From assembly GCF_011075055.1 (NCBI RefSeq), contig NW_025401109.1, positions 310,001-374,000 on the forward strand: a DNA stretch of 64,000 bases, written 5' to 3'. Below are positions 11,686-24,978 of this stretch, piece after piece (position 1 is the stretch's first letter; every line of letters starts with the position of its first letter). Below the pieces are notes generated by a model, which was given only the letters and a program-made list of their open reading frames with translations, had not been told where the DNA came from and did no database searches. Position numbers and translations under genes: made by a program. Source of the stretch: Mangifera indica. Its lineage: Eukaryota > Streptophyta > Magnoliopsida > Sapindales > Anacardiaceae.

Positions 11686-13281
11686 CTAGTGTGGAAGAAC
11701 TGGAATGCTTTGTTCGTTCCTGAAGAAGTTATCAGGATCAACCTTAGTCTTAATCTTCACCAAACGCTCGAAATTAGCCTTGAAATACTTGATTCCATAA
11801 ACTCTTCCTTCCAAGTAGCTCCCATTTCCATTGTGATTGATCCCCAAATCAATATCTCTGTAATTCAGAAACGCCTGCCTCGGATTCTTGGACACAAATG
11901 GAGTCATGTGATTATAAAGCTCTCGAATCAACCCCAAATAAAAGTTTTCCGCCTCAGTCCCCGATTCATTCCAGTTCGCTAAGTACTGAATCTTCCATAA
12001 GTTTCCAGCTCTATGCGGAAATGGCGTCGCCGTCGCGGCAATCTCCTCCATTCGACCCCCGTAAGGATTGAATGTCAGCATTGGCGTCTCTAGTTCAATC
12101 ATTTTCTTCCATATTCCTTCCAGGCCGTCTTTAGGAATCGGCTTCCTCACATAATCCGACTTTGACTTTCTCTTCTGGAAACTCACCGCCGGCTCACGAT
12201 TTAGTAAAACATTTGTCGATGTTCCGGAGGGAAAACCTCCCCAGAAAACAACTGATTCAAGCCAGCTCGATTGGACGCAGTCAGACTGAGTTAACCCCAG
12301 TTGAGGAAAGCCCTTTTCCATGATTGAAAGAAGTTTCTCAGAGCCACCGAGATAAAAACCCCAGAAGTTCCCCCTCACAGTCTTATTAACCACGTCTAAT
12401 GTGAGTCGGACGAAGAGCTCTTCAGGAAGTTTGTATGCGACATGTTGCCATTGATCCACAATCTCAGTTAGATTGTGTGATTCTAAAGTTCTTCTAACCA
12501 GAAACGAAGTCACTATTTCTGGAACTGGAACAAGATTGATTTTATAAGCAATAATGGCTCCGAAACTGGCTCCTCCTCCTCCTCTGATAGCCCAAAACAA
12601 ATCTTCCCCCATGGATTTTCTATCCAGAAGCCTCCCACTAGCATCAACAAGCCTTGCATCGACGATATTATCGACAGTGAGCCCGTATTTTCTCATCATG
12701 GTGCCATATCCTCCGCCGCTTATGTGTCCACCAACACCCACTGTGGGACAAACCCCGGCCGGGAAGCCATGAGTTTTACTTTTCTCCGCAATTTTATAAT
12801 AAACTTCTCCAAGAATCGCCCCCGCCTGAACCCAGGCAGTGTTGTTTTCAATGTCAACATCAACGGCGCGAAGATTAAACATGTCAAGGACGAAGAAAGG
12901 GACTTGGGAGACATAAGATAAGCCCTCGTAGTCATGGCCGCCGCTTCTGATTTTCATCTGCAGGCCATGTTTACGGCCACAGATAACCGCAAGTTGGACG
13001 TGGGATTCATGCAATGCAGTGATGATAAGGAAAGGTTTGGGAGTTGAAGTTGAGTTGAAGCGGAGATTCCGGATGTAGGATTGCAATATGGAGGAAAAGG
13101 AGGCATTTTGTGGGGTGAAAATGGCGGGGGAGATTGGATGGGAAGGCTGAGAATGGTTGAAGAGACAATGGAGGAAGTTTTCGTGGACAGAATCAGAAGT
13201 TGCTCGCCATGAAAAAGATGAAAAGAGAATGAGAATTATCGAAAACAATGAAAGTTTCGGAGTATTTGTAAAATTTTTCAT
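11686..13281 (-). CDS. BBE-like FAD-linked oxidase (BBE1), intact, intronless
   Basis: A 531-residue secreted flavoprotein oxidase of the berberine bridge enzyme-like family. An N-terminal hydrophobic segment (about 8-28) looks like a secretion signal. The FAD-binding domain (about 75-250) contains RSGGHDYEG and GVCPTVGVGGHISGGGYG; His116 and Cys178 match the two residues that covalently hold FAD in this family, at the usual 62-residue spacing. The C-terminal BBE domain is at about 470-527 (NYRDIDLGINHNGNGSYLEG). Residues Tyr118, Tyr192, Lys430, Gln432 and Tyr474 appear to match, from memory, the active site of Arabidopsis BBE-like 15, a monolignol oxidoreductase. Potential N-glycosylation sites include Asn42, Asn76, Asn270 and Asn486. 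The start is supported by a TATA box 44 nt upstream. The substrate is unknown: family members oxidise alkaloids, cannabinoids, monolignols or oligosaccharides. Confidence 0.95.
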   Translation of the reverse strand: MKNFTNTPKLSLFSIILILFSSFSWRATSDSVHENFLHCLFNHSQPSHPISPAIFTPQNASFSSILQSYIRNLRFNSTSTPKPFLIITALHESHVQLAVICGRKHGLQMKIRSGGHDYEGLSYVSQVPFFVLDMFNLRAVDVDIENNTAWVQAGAILGEVYYKIAEKSKTHGFPAGVCPTVGVGGHISGGGYGTMMRKYGLTVDNIVDARLVDASGRLLDRKSMGEDLFWAIRGGGGASFGAIIAYKINLVPVPEIVTSFLVRRTLESHNLTEIVDQWQHVAYKLPEELFVRLTLDVVNKTVRGNFWGFYLGGSEKLLSIMEKGFPQLGLTQSDCVQSSWLESVVFWGGFPSGTSTNVLLNREPAVSFQKRKSKSDYVRKPIPKDGLEGIWKKMIELETPMLTFNPYGGRMEEIAATATPFPHRAGNLWKIQYLANWNESGTEAENFYLGLIRELYNHMTPFVSKNPRQAFLNYRDIDLGINHNGNGSYLEGRVYGIKYFKANFERLVKIKTKVDPDNFFRNEQSIPVLPH

Positions 13282-13324
13282 TGTAGATATTATGCATGTG
13301 CGTTGTATTCATGGGTTCTTGTCT

Positions 13325-13336
13325 TGTATATATAGG
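13325..13336 (-). promoter_or_regulatory. TATA box of BBE1
   Basis: On the minus strand it reads CCTATATATACA and lies 44 nt upstream of the ATG. The same box is conserved upstream of BBE2, and a TATAAA box lies at a similar distance from the inferred ATG of the plus-strand pseudogene. This places transcription start roughly 15-20 nt before the ATG, so the 5' untranslated region is very short. Confidence 0.7.
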
Positions 13337-15927
13337 CTGCGTATGGTTCATATATAATACTTTTCTTTTTGTTTGACCGTGAATAAATCTTATCAGCACA
13401 TTCACGTTATATATTAAATAATTAATAAATTAATTATAATTTTGATAATTATTTTAATTTTTTAAGAATAAAAATATATTTATTTTGAGTTAATAAAACA
13501 ATTAATTTATATATTTTAGTATTCTTTTACTATACTCAATTATATACAATAATTATTTATATTTATTAATTTTCATTAAATATAATAGTAATTTATGCAT
13601 TAATCTTTTAGTATGGTAATCTTTTATTTTTGTGAAAAAATATTACTTAAATCAAATACATCCTAGAGTTATGAGAAATAATATGTTAGAATTGACAAAA
13701 TTTGATGCGATCTATTAATTCTGATACGACACAATACGAAAATAATTAGATTAGGGTTATGATTTTTTTACATGAATAATAGTTCAAGTTAGGTTATGGT
13801 TGACCCTTAAAAAGTTGAATCAAGTTCAGATTGATACAAAGCCAACTCGAATTAATCCAAACTAACCTGAATATTTTGAACAAATTATTGCATAACATGA
13901 TATCATGGAAAAATCTCCAATACTATTTATTTTCTTTATTTGATAAAGAGAGTTTAAATATATAATCTATATTTTCTAATTCAAATCAACAAAGAAATTG
14001 ATATTGCATCACTAAACATCAAATCTGCATCACTCATTCATTGCTTCTAGAAATATTGTTTTTTGATAGATGTTTATTATTTTTTTGATAAATTTTGGAT
14101 ATCTACTTGGAAGAGTTACTCTTAGGGCTTTTGCCAAAATCTTATCATCATTCTACTAGGGGCATTCATTCTAATTTAATAACTTTTTTTAATATACTTA
14201 TAAAAACTATTTGTAGTTTTTTTTCTTTGGTTTGTTATAGATACTACTAAATTAAACTTATTATATTTCGTGTATTATATTTATTTACTTATTAATGATA
14301 TTAATATCTATAACAGTTACATTCATCATATATAATAAAAATTAAATTTCTTAAATATTTGATAAGTCGTTACTAGTCTCATTAATTATCAATTACATTA
14401 TTTTGAAGTTGAAATTATAGACTTATTTTAATACTTAATTATAATAATCTATTTTTATCCCTACAATTGACCGTATAAAGAGACAATAAGTAAATTATTA
14501 GTATTAACTTAAAATATAGTATTTTTGTTTTGACAAAATATCCTTTCATGTTAAAATGTATTTTTGTGTGTTATTTTGTAATAAATTAAGTGATTCTTTG
14601 ACATTTGATAAAATGTATTATTTCGTAATAAATTATGTTGTTACATATTGTGTTTTGATATAACTTTATTTTTTATATAGTTTAGGTTAATTTGGGTCAG
14701 GTTAGGTTAACCCACAAATATTTAGAATCAGTTTAAGATTAAAACTTTTGATACGATTATATTTCAGATTGAGTTAGAGAGCAAAGTTTTCAATTTAAAA
14801 TCTATACTGACACGATATAAATATGATCTGATAACATGAATTTTTAAGTTTTCACTTTTATTTTTACTCATACAATATATTATTATATTATTTAATTTAA
14901 TTTAATTATTAATTTAAAATTATTTAATCAAATATAATATATTATTTTAAATATTCAGAATTGAATACCCGGAAGTTTATCTTGTAGCTGTTCGATGTTG
15001 CATTTTAATAATAATATTGTTATTAAAAAGATAGTGGAAAGACGGCGCAAGTCATCTCCTGCCAAATTGACCAAGAAATGTCCAAAGAATATCGGTCTAC
15101 AAACTACGAAGAGCCGTATTTTATTAGTTTTTGACATTATGCAATATGTGATAATCAAATCAAGTTTCAGGTGATCCATTTAAGCTCTGAGTTGATTTAG
15201 ATTGACTCAAATATTATATTATATTTAAATGCAATTTGAATTTTAATTCATTAATCTTGAGCTGACATTGAATTTATGCTTTTAAATTTAAACTATTCTC
15301 GGATTAGAATTTGTTCAAATTTAATTTAGATTAAATTCAATTCTACACAATAGTCAAATTATTATTATTGAAAGTTACAAATATAATTTCATACCTTAAT
15401 TAATATTGTTAGTATATAATAAACTTGATAGTTCATATCATTGAGTTGTGTTTATATCATATCAATTCAGGTTTCGTATCAAAGAGTCTAAACCTTAATT
15501 CGATTTGAAATAGAATCATATCAAAAATTTTTAACCTAAAATTGTATTAAAATATTTTTTTAGTTAACTTGAGTCTAATTAACTCAAATTATGTAACAAG
15601 TAAAGTCGTGTCAAAATATTACATATAATGAACGATTTATTATGAAATAATATACTTTGTCAAATTTCAAAAAATATCACGATCTATTACAAAATAATAC
15701 ACGAATTGATATTTTGTCAAAATAAAATTACTTTATTTCAAATTAATATTAATAATTTGTGTATTATCTTTTTATATGATCAATTGTATGGATGAAATAA
15801 CAAAATATCATAATAAAAATTCCACCACTTTTTGATAAGCACAATTGTAGGGATCACTATTTTACAACCATACATACAAACATGAAAAGTAACCACTTTT
15901 TGAGGTAAGCACGAATTAGTATGTCCC

Positions 15928-16007
<80 letters not shown>

Positions 16008-16748
16008 TAATTATATAATTATATTCATATATATAATATGGGATAGTATCTAATTTAATAATTTTAAAGTAAAAATAAAATAAATAATTATATTACTTAA
16101 TTACAAAAATCACCTCAATTTATATAAATAAGTTATGAATAATTTTTATTTTATTTTCAATTATTATTGAGAAATAAATACAAATTAATTATACAATCAT
16201 ATTCATGTATACATTCTGTGGTAAAATCTAATTTATTAATTTTGAAATAAAAAATTATATTACTTAATTATGTGGTAAAATCTTAATCTGGATTTTGATT
16301 TGATTCTCATCTCATATTAGGGCACATGCATGAATAATATTTATGTGGTCAATTGTTCAATATAGAAATTGTCAATCATTTCATTCCACCGAAAATAAGA
16401 AGAAATCCATCAAGTAGCTTCAACTTGCATCATGTATGACTACTCGTACGGGATGCAAATCACATATGGTAAAAATTTTATAAAAATCATTGAAATTCAT
16501 GTTCAATTTTTCTATTGTTAGATTCTAATCCTCTTTAATCACAATAACACTTACACAATTAAACGAAATCATAATCTATTCCACAAATAAATTGTAGGAT
16601 AAAAAATCTTTAAATTTATATCTCTAACATCTCCCTTATCGATACAAATACAAGTAAATCTTTACATCGGCTAAACAATAAAAGATGGAAATAAACAATA
16701 TACTACCTTTTTATCAATTAATTACACGACCTTTAAATCATGTAAATA
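13337..16748. repeat. Block R, copy 2: 5' flank of BBE1
   Basis: AT-rich non-coding DNA collinear with 40777-45231. From about 14700 it is also collinear with unit 1. The stretch 13690-14050 is a dispersed repeat present inverted at 6180-6560 and directly at 41150-41510; it looks like an old transposon fragment rich in gttaggttatgg-like words. Relative to units 1 and 3, about 1 kb is missing at about 15820 (the equivalent of 5966-7150). No genes are supported. Confidence 0.75.
15931..16002. repeat. (AT)n microsatellite
   Basis: An uninterrupted run of about 35 AT dinucleotides in block R of unit 2. The other two units have no long run at the corresponding place, so it expanded after duplication. 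Confidence 0.95.
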
Positions 16749-16935
16749 ATATTGGCGTTCTAAGACATATCTTATTTACGTTAACTTTTGAAATATATAG
16801 TACATATAAGAGTTATATATGGTTGGATGTGATACAGTATAATATATGGTTAAAGTTATAAGTTTTATGTGATATAGTATAATTTACAACAGAATATATG
16901 ATGCTATATCTGTTCGCATGAGTTGTGCATATCGC
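16749..16935 (-). repeat. Left LTR (element 3' LTR) of copia relic, unit 2
   Basis: Aligns with 8172-8351 and, with an internal deletion, with 19245-19402. A pyrimidine-rich polypurine-tract complement follows it. Boundary precision is about 10 bp. Confidence 0.6.
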
Positions 16936-19244
16936 CTTCTCTCAAGCCTTACAGAATTTTGCAAAAACTGTTAACTTGTTCGTTAAGAGTTGAAATCTAG
17001 TTTTGGACATCGACTTAGTAAGAATATTTGCAATTTGGTGGAGGAAAAATATCACACCTTGAGGAGCCCTTGTTAGACTTGATCTCTAGCAAAATGAAAG
17101 TCCATCCCTAAGTGCTTAGACTGTGAATGGAAAATAAGATTCAAGGTGAGATACGTAGTTGATAAATTACCACACTAGATAATAGGATCCGATGTAATAG
17201 GAAAACCAATTTCACGAAGAAGAGATTTGAGCCATATAATTTCCAAGCCACATGTTGCAACTGCCACATACTTGACCTCTGTTAGGGACCAAGCAACTAT
17301 TTGTTGTTTCTAACAACTCCATGAAATTAAATTAGAGCCGAAGTAAATTGCAAACCCAGTGGTACTTTTTTTATCATCTAGATTGTCGCCCCAATTGGCA
17401 TCACAATAACCAACAAGATCAAAATTGTTTACTTTGAATGGAAATACCGGTTCATTAAAGAGAACATGTTGTGAGTAGTAGATTTCGTTATCAAAAGTGT
17501 CAAAACAAAGATATCCTTTATAAACTTTACTATAAACAAGAAAAACACACTATTTGAAACGAGGAGATAATTTGGTTGTGGTATATGGACACATCTAAAG
17601 GTAACAAGCACAACCAAAGATTTTAGGTTCCGCATAATTTGATTTTTCATGAAATAATTTTTGGTATAAAGAAAGTTAACCAAGATATTGTATGGGAAGA
17701 TATTTATAGTGTAAACGGTAGTTTCAAAATCATAGTCCTAGAATTACATTGGCAAATTAGTATGATTTAAGAGTGCAAGACTAGTTCAAAGGAGCGGAAA
17801 CATTAAAATTAGAGGATGGGAAAAGTAATTTAAAGGATTTACTAATGCCACAAGCATGACAACAAATATTGATATTATTAACAAAATTAATATTAGAGTG
17901 CCGCAAGACATGTTTAACAGTTGGGATTGAAGCATGCCCAAGGCACATATGCCAGACTGACAAGGCAAAAGAAAAAGGCTTTGTAACCACTAGAAGAAGA
18001 CAAAAACAACTCTAATGAAAAAGAATATAACCCCTTGTCACTCAAGCCTTTGTACAGGATTGCTCGAAATGCCAAATCCTTAATAAAAAAATATTTAAGA
18101 AAAAATTCAAGAGAAACATAGTTAGTATGAGTAAATGCATTTACAAAAAGTAAATTTTGACAAGCAGATGAAATATAAAGAATATCTTGAAAATAATATG
18201 GTTGGAATTAAGAGAGAATGTATTGGAACCAATATGAGTGATTAGAAGTGTTTTACTACTACTAATAACAAGTTTTTTTAGTCGAGTATTCTTAGAATGA
18301 ATGGCTAGGATTTCCATGTCATTGGTCAAGTGATGAGTGGCATCGGAATCAACAACCCATGGTTTGAAGGTAGTGGAAGACGTGGCAAGGTTGCTGCAAG
18401 GTCGAGCTGTAGTTTTAAAATGTATTAAAAGCATGGGTATCTTGTATGCATGGGGAAGGACACCGTTTTGAAACATGTTCAACACCATCAATCATGGTAA
18501 GCACTGCCACTTGAAAACTAATTGGAAAAATTGAATGGGCATACCAGATGTGGATCGACCTTTATAAACTTATCCATATGAGATTTGCCCATTGCATCTA
18601 TGACTTCTGTCTCTATTATTGGACTAATAAGAAATGTATTGAGCCGAAGGAATAATGATGTTGGATTGCATAGTCTTTCACCAATTAAGATTTTTCACTT
18701 AGTAACAAACTGTAAAGATCATCGAAGGACACAACAATAAGATGCAACTCAACACTGCAAACAAATACATGATATGTTGGTCCAAGGCCTGATAATCTCG
18801 CATTAACAAAGTCTTTGTCATCTATTGAATGATTGAGGGCATGTAATTGATTGAAAAAAGTTTTAGCCCATTGCATATACTTTAGAATGGGATCATTGTC
18901 TTAGCGAAGATTATTCACTTGAATCTTCAATTGTGACACCTATGTTCTAGAGCCAGATGCATATGTTTGTGTAAGTTTTTCTAAAGTCTCCCTTGCTAAG
19001 GAAATGCCAACAACCTAAGGCAGAACTATTTCAGAGAGAAAGAGCTAATTATCTAGCTTAAAACAAGTTGATCTTGGTTGAATCATGATGTGTAGGCGGG
19101 ATTGACTATTGTCAATACGGTGAGCGAAGTGATATCCATGAACAAAGGCAAGAGTTAAGTCTACCATAATAGGCAATTAGATAAGGTTAGGTTTAATGGT
19201 AAAAGGTGAACTATATTCAGAAGATGAGCAAAAGGTGTGAAAGA
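16936..19244 (-). pseudogene. Degenerate copia internal region, internally deleted (block S copy 2)
   Basis: Minus-strand order from the right: a gag piece (18876-18685, containing NQLHALNHSIDDKDFVNARL), a protease piece (18491-18141, WVVDSDATHHLTND, where the catalytic Asp-Ser-Gly has become Asp-Ser-Asp), and a GAG-pre-integrase piece (17990-17781, HMCLGHASIPTVKHVL). After these come integrase scraps and then directly the RNase H end (about 17400-16940). The reverse-transcriptase core present in unit 1 is missing here, while gag and protease lost from unit 1 are present. The two copies are therefore complementary remnants of one ancestral element. Confidence 0.8.
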
Positions 19245-19402
19245 ATAATATTTACACTTCAAGACATATCTTATTCACATTAACTTTTGAAATATATAAT
19301 ACATACAAGAGTTATATATGGTTGGATGTGATACAGTATAATATATGGTCAAAGGTATGAGTTGTATGTAATATAGTATTTTTTTGCATTAGTTGTGCGT
19401 AT
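19245..19402 (-). repeat. Right LTR (element 5' LTR) of copia relic, unit 2
   Basis: Shares the run around 19250-19360 (acatatcttattcacattaa) with the left LTR but has lost about 25 bp near its right end. No clear tRNA-type primer-binding site or 5-bp target duplication is visible, consistent with great age. Confidence 0.55.
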
Positions 19403-19960
19403 CAAATCAGTGGTGAGATGTATGGCATGTGCAACAAGAACCTTGTATACATAGTATATATGGGTTTTTAAATAAGTGAAATAACCTTAAAGAGAATTTT
19501 ATATACAAGTCTAATCTTTTCTACAAAGGTTAAAATCCTCGATTCAAACTCAATTAATTTGAACCGAATTCAATCAAATAACTTAGACTGAATTCAACCT
19601 TATTTATAAACCTCATCTAACTAGTATGGATAATAATACAAAGTCCACTTCTATTAACTCTATTTTGTAAACCCCTTCTAGCTAGTAATGATTCATAATT
19701 TTATAATAATTAATAAATAATGAAAATATATAAAATAAAAATATTAATAAACCCTAATGCTAGTGTCCAAATTTATCATATAGAGCGTAATAAACCAAAT
19801 TTTACTATTTCTAAATGTCAAAGACATTTGTTTTCTACCTCAAACCTAAAGAGGTCAACTTTAAATTTGAATTAAATGTTTGAGGAGTCATAGTCTCTTT
19901 ACACATACATTTTGGTTAATATTAAAGTTTTATTTCTTGACAGTCTTTACAAAACCTTAA
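19403..19960. other. AT-rich spacer with no recognised feature
   Basis: No conserved coding frame. It may include the decayed 5' part of the plus-strand copia element whose zinc knuckle begins near 19970, but I found no LTR or primer-binding site in it. Confidence 0.5.
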
Positions 19961-20315
19961 ACCCTAAATTGTGTGTCAACTCTGTGGTAAGATAGGGCAT
20001 GCCATCTTATAGTCTAAAACTCTATAGGCCAAGACATCATGTGGTATATGGATTCAGGAGCCTTAGACCATGTCACTCACATGGTGGATCAACTTGTTGT
20101 CAAAGAAAAGTATGTGGGAAATCAACATCTACATGTGGGAAATGGTGAGTGTTTGACAATTTCTCATAAAGGTTCAAAATTTTTACCTACTTCATAGTCT
20201 AATAGATTTCTACATCTTAAAAACGTATTATTGGTACCTAGAATAACTAAAAATTTGCATATAAAAATTTACTAAAGATAATAATGTCATTGTTGATTTC
20301 CTAAGTGATTGTTGT
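19961..20315 (+). pseudogene. Plus-strand copia element, part 1 (gag zinc knuckle and protease)
   Basis: Translation shows a CCHC-type nucleocapsid knuckle start (CQLCGKIGHA). A protease motif follows (WYMDSGALDHVTH, with intact Asp-Ser-Gly), then HVGNGECLTISHKG and a LKNVLLVP-like stretch typical of copia protease C-termini. The frame is interrupted at 20316 by an hAT element and resumes at 26520 after its 8-bp target duplication. Several stops and frameshifts show it is dead. Confidence 0.82.
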
Positions 20316-22084
20316 TAGGGTTAGATTCGAGTCGAGACGAGCTCGAGCTCAACTCAATAAATGATTAAGCGAGCTCAAGCTTGAGCTTGAGCTAGGCGAG
20401 TCGAGCTAATAATGGCTCGAACTTGAGCTCACAAGCTTAGCTCGGATAAGCTTAATGAGCTCTAACTGAGCCGAGCGTAATGAGCTTCAAGTATACTGTT
20501 CAAAGCTCATATGAGTTTTTTCTTTTTTTTTTTCAATAATCTGGAATAAAATTGAGTTATAATAACTCATCTAATAAACTAAAATGAATACATATCATTA
20601 TTTCAATCAAAATTCATCAAAATAACTAAAAATATATATATAACAAAATTAATATTAGCTGCAAAAGTGTGATATAATTATATATGAGATACATATTGTG
20701 AACAATTTGTTGTAATATTCTCCTAATGTGAGCATACTGTTCTAAGCAACAAGACAACCTAGCCCAAGAATCCAACAAATTACCATTGCTTTATATTTCC
20801 CCTAGTTAGTGCAGAAATTAATTTAATCAATACCATATTTTGACTTCATTTAAATAGAAACAATCTAAGTAAAAAAGGCCTTACAAAAGAAAGGCTACAA
20901 TCTAAATAAAAAAATTCACCGAATTATTAAAAGTTCCCAACATTCAAGCTAGCTACCATATGCAAATGACCAAGACAACCAAAACTTCTACTGATGATAA
21001 TGCAGAGAGCGTGTTATAGGTACCTGGTGCGTTCTACATTCTCATTAGATTCAAAGGCAAGGGCTTCAAAACCACTCTCGTCGCCTTTGTAACTTATAAT
21101 AGGTTCCCTTTCAACCGTCACAATATAAAGTAATCAAAACAAAAGATAACATAAAAATATTTATGCATATAATAAACTTTATCGCCCTTATCTCCAATGA
21201 TCAATAACAACAATAGCCAATCTTAGCTGTTCACAAGATCTGTTCATCACAACCGCAAACAAAAAATTTAGTCAATAATCATATTAGAAATCCTGATCTC
21301 CCGCCGGTCAATTAAATTAAATACATTCTTAATTTTTTGAACTTGCCAGAAACAAAATCAAGTTACTGAAACATTATAAACCGAAGAAATTGTTAAAGTA
21401 TAAGTAGCTCAAATCACTTTAAACAAAGATATATAACAAACAAATAGAGCTGGTTTGAACGGAATTAAAGTTAATACAGAATTATTACAGAGCAAATGAA
21501 ATACTAAAAGCTATTAGAGATATGCAAAACCAACACATGAGATACTATATGCTCACTTGCTTTGGTTTTTTAACAGTAAGCGATTAGTTGTTTCAAAGAA
21601 CAATAATATCGAAACTATATCCAAAAAAAAGAATTTCTATAAGAAACATAATAAGTAAATACCTAAGTTTGTGTATTAGAGAACACTAGACATAAAAGAA
21701 ATAGAAGATTGATGAATAAAGATGAAATTATCAGAAATAGCAGAGAGACAAACACCAGAGATACTTACAAGAATGACCTATATGGGAAATTTTTGGTTTT
21801 TAATTACATAATTTATAGGCAGATGTTAAGGAAGTGAAAGAACTATATGTGGATGTCAAGAACATTTTCTTAAGCATCAATGATATAGCCATTCATCAAT
21901 AAATATATTTTACTTTCTATTGTATTTTCATTTTTTTGGCAAAATAAGCTCAGCAGTCTTAGTTTCATTTTCCATATTTATGAAATTAAGAAGAAACGAG
22001 AAATATTAATTATACCACCAACAATTTAATGAAAAATAAATTTAAAAAGCATGTAGTTGTTTGGTGTATTATTGTCTACCTGAT

Positions 22085-23586
22085 CTTGTTTGGGAATATT
22101 ATAAAGTGCTCTCATCCAATCGGCTCCACACATAAGCATATTGACTATTTCTGGTGATAGAGATGTCCTATACGTGTCAATCATCTACTACCAGCACTAA
22201 ATGCACTCTCGAAGGCTACTGTCGAAATAGGAATTGCCAAGATATCGGCCACCAATCATGAAAGTACTTTATACTTATATTGATTATCCTTCCACCAATG
22301 AAGTGTATTAAAGTCACTTGAGTTGATATCATCAGGTATCTCAACACCACATTCTTCAAAATACGTTTCTAACTCAGACTTCACAGTTTGTTCCAAATAT
22401 GTTCTTTCTTTATGATCCTTTAAGTGCAACCAACTAAATCCAAACCCATATTGTTTATTTTGAGAATATTGAGAACAACATGATTTGCCTACAAAATTCA
22501 TAATATAAGTTAGGAACTTAGGATATGTTATAAAGTTTCAATTAAAAACAATGATTTAAGGTACCTGATGTACTTAATGGTGCTTGTTGAGTTCTTGGTT
22601 GAGATTGTGGAAGTGCAAATGTAGTTGATGGATTGTCCGATGACATCATGTCAACGTATTCGTTGTACAACTTCTTTAAAGTTTGTTTAACATTTTCTAT
22701 CTCTTTAAAGACATTTTCTTTCCCATATAGAATGGGAAATGCCAAAGTAATCATAAAGAATTTTATCCTAAAATAATCACAAATCAAAATAATAGTTAGA
22801 GACATTTTCGTTGTATACATATATATTATAATAAACACAATCAAGTATAAGTTCATTACCGAGGATCCATAATGCTAGCAATTACCATCATAAAATTCAC
22901 CTCGCCCTAGTACTTGTTAAATTTGTTAGACATCTTAGTCATCATCATTGATATAGCATGATTTTCATCGAACTCTTGCTCTTGAAGGATCTCTTTTATT
23001 CTAAACACTTTCATAAAATATATATTTGCAATTGTATACTGCAATCCAGAAATTAATTTGGTTATAATATCAAAAATTGCTAAAAACTCACAAACAACCT
23101 CTAATCTCTCCCATTCTTCCCTGGTCGGACAATAAGTATAGCTTGATTCAACAAACATAAAGCGAGGAAAAACCTCTCTGAACTATAGTGTTGTAGTTAG
23201 CATTTTGTATGTACTATTCCAATGAGTAGGACAATCCGAAACTAACTTCCTCTTTTTGATTCCACATTGCATAGCAATTTTTGCAAAATTTTTTTGTCTA
23301 GCCTTGCTAGCTCTTATGAACTTCACACTCTCCTGAATATTGTCTATGATGGGTTTTATCATAGCCACCCCATCTTAAACTAACAAATTTACTTTATGGG
23401 CAGAGCACCTAACATGGAAAAGCTTTCCATCATACAATAATGGTCTTTACATTTGAAAATCTTCTTTCAATCTCTTAACATAACTATTATTTGCAGTAGC
23501 ATTGTCCATTGTGATAGTTTCTACCTACAAACAAAATTGATTAATATTAACAAAATTATATACAATAAAATTATATAAATAGATAA

Positions 23587-23658
<72 letters not shown>

Positions 23659-24749
23659 TTATAAAGAGTTTTCAAAGTTGAATTTACCTTATTCTCAATC
23701 CCCCAACCCTTTAAACACTCAAAAATAGTTGTTGCAATATCAATTCCTCTCCTAGGTGGAGGTAGGTGCACAAAATTTATAATTCGTTTATTTAAGGACC
23801 ACGAATGGTCTACCCAATGTGCTGTGATTACCATATGCTCAATATTTTGGCAATCTAACTTCCAAAGATTAGTAGTAACGCTGATCCTTCTAGTCTCCTA
23901 AAAACGTTTCCTCAACTTCATATGTTCTGCTTGATAAACTATAATGAAATCAGCTTCTACTTGCTTCCTTCCAACTTTTTCACAAAGAGGTTGAAGAACC
24001 CATCAAAAATTAATGAAATCATGATGTTTGACGAAATTAAATGGCAATTCAGATATCATAATCATGTGAGCCAAGGCCTCTCGAACTTGTAACACCAATA
24101 ATATAATCATTGCATTAGTTAATACAATTTATTTTATAACAATTTCATAGTAAAAATAAAGTAATTAACTAAACTCAAACTTACCTTGGGATGCTCATAA
24201 TTCAAGCTTGTCTTTACCACAGATGGAGTAGGTAACCCTACCTTTGAAGGCTCAAAGCCTAATATGGTTTGTCCCCCCATGACTAAATTCATCTCCATTG
24301 CTTTCTTCCTATCAACACATTGCTCCATATGCCTTGCCAAATAGGTAATAGCCCTAGTCTTTTGCAATTTCAACTCTCTTGTAATACTTGCATACTGCAA
24401 ATGTAGAATCTCCAATAGTACCAAACATCTCTTCTAGAAAACACTCCTAAACAACTGATATTTTCCTCCTCTTATTAGATGGAATAACAGAAGGTCGTGT
24501 TTTTGTTGGTCCTTTTGAATATACACTTGTTTCATCTTCCTTAGCCTTATATGAAGCATCAAAATCTTCTATTGCAGTCATATCAACATCCACATCATCT
24601 ATTCCAACCCCTTAAGTAGGTATAGGTGCTTCAATTTGCACTGACTTTCCTTTCATAGATATATGCATAGAAGGAGCTATCATGCCAGTTGTAGACGCTT
24701 GCGATGAAGATCAACTTGCTTCAAATGATTCTACTCTTCTTATTGTCAT
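22085..24749 (-). pseudogene. hAT transposase, zf-BED/RICESLEEPER type, broken
   Basis: From the ATG at 24749 the minus strand reads an acidic N-terminus, then a BED-type zinc finger remnant (frame-split Cys pair, then TYLARHMEQC near 24320). The conserved hAT core follows in pieces: HWVDHSWSLNKRIINF (near 23800), CPTHWNSTYKML (near 23200), REEWERLEVVCEFLAIF (near 23100), DFNTLHWWKDNQYKY (near 22270). It ends with the dimerisation motif AFESAFSAGSR, then DTYRTSLSPEIVNMLMC (near 22150). Several stops and frameshifts and a long (TA)n run at 23592 interrupt it. Some gaps may be introns. It is clearly non-functional as it stands. Confidence 0.85.
23592..23656. repeat. (TA)n microsatellite inside the transposase gene
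   Basis: An uninterrupted TA dinucleotide run of about 65 bp in a non-coding gap of the transposase pseudogene. It also creates a spurious Tyr-Ile repeat frame. Confidence 0.95.
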
Positions 24750-24978
24750 ATTCTATGTCACAATTAAAATTAGATAGTTAGTTGTTAATGTAATTAAAAA
24801 CATGAAACAATAACAAATTTGAACTTGACTTTTGAGCCCAAATCAAATATGGAAAAGAGAGTTTTAGTTAAGAGATTTTTAATTTATAATCATAATTTTT
24901 ACAGCATTATTTCTAAGTAAATATTAATATCTTTTATTGAGGTCATTCTTATGATGTTGGTCATTATTCAATGATATT

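Noticed and set aside
11629..11982. 117-residue plus-strand frame, with an equivalent at 39063-39431 and other frames such as 12554-12921 and 39997-40364
   Set aside because: Antisense shadows of the BBE coding sequence, conserved only because the gene is.
11686..13281. Cannabinoid synthase (THCA/CBDA synthase) identity
   Set aside because: Family and transposon-rich setting are similar, but the N-terminal region and many residues differ from what I know of those enzymes. Only BBE-like family membership is supported.
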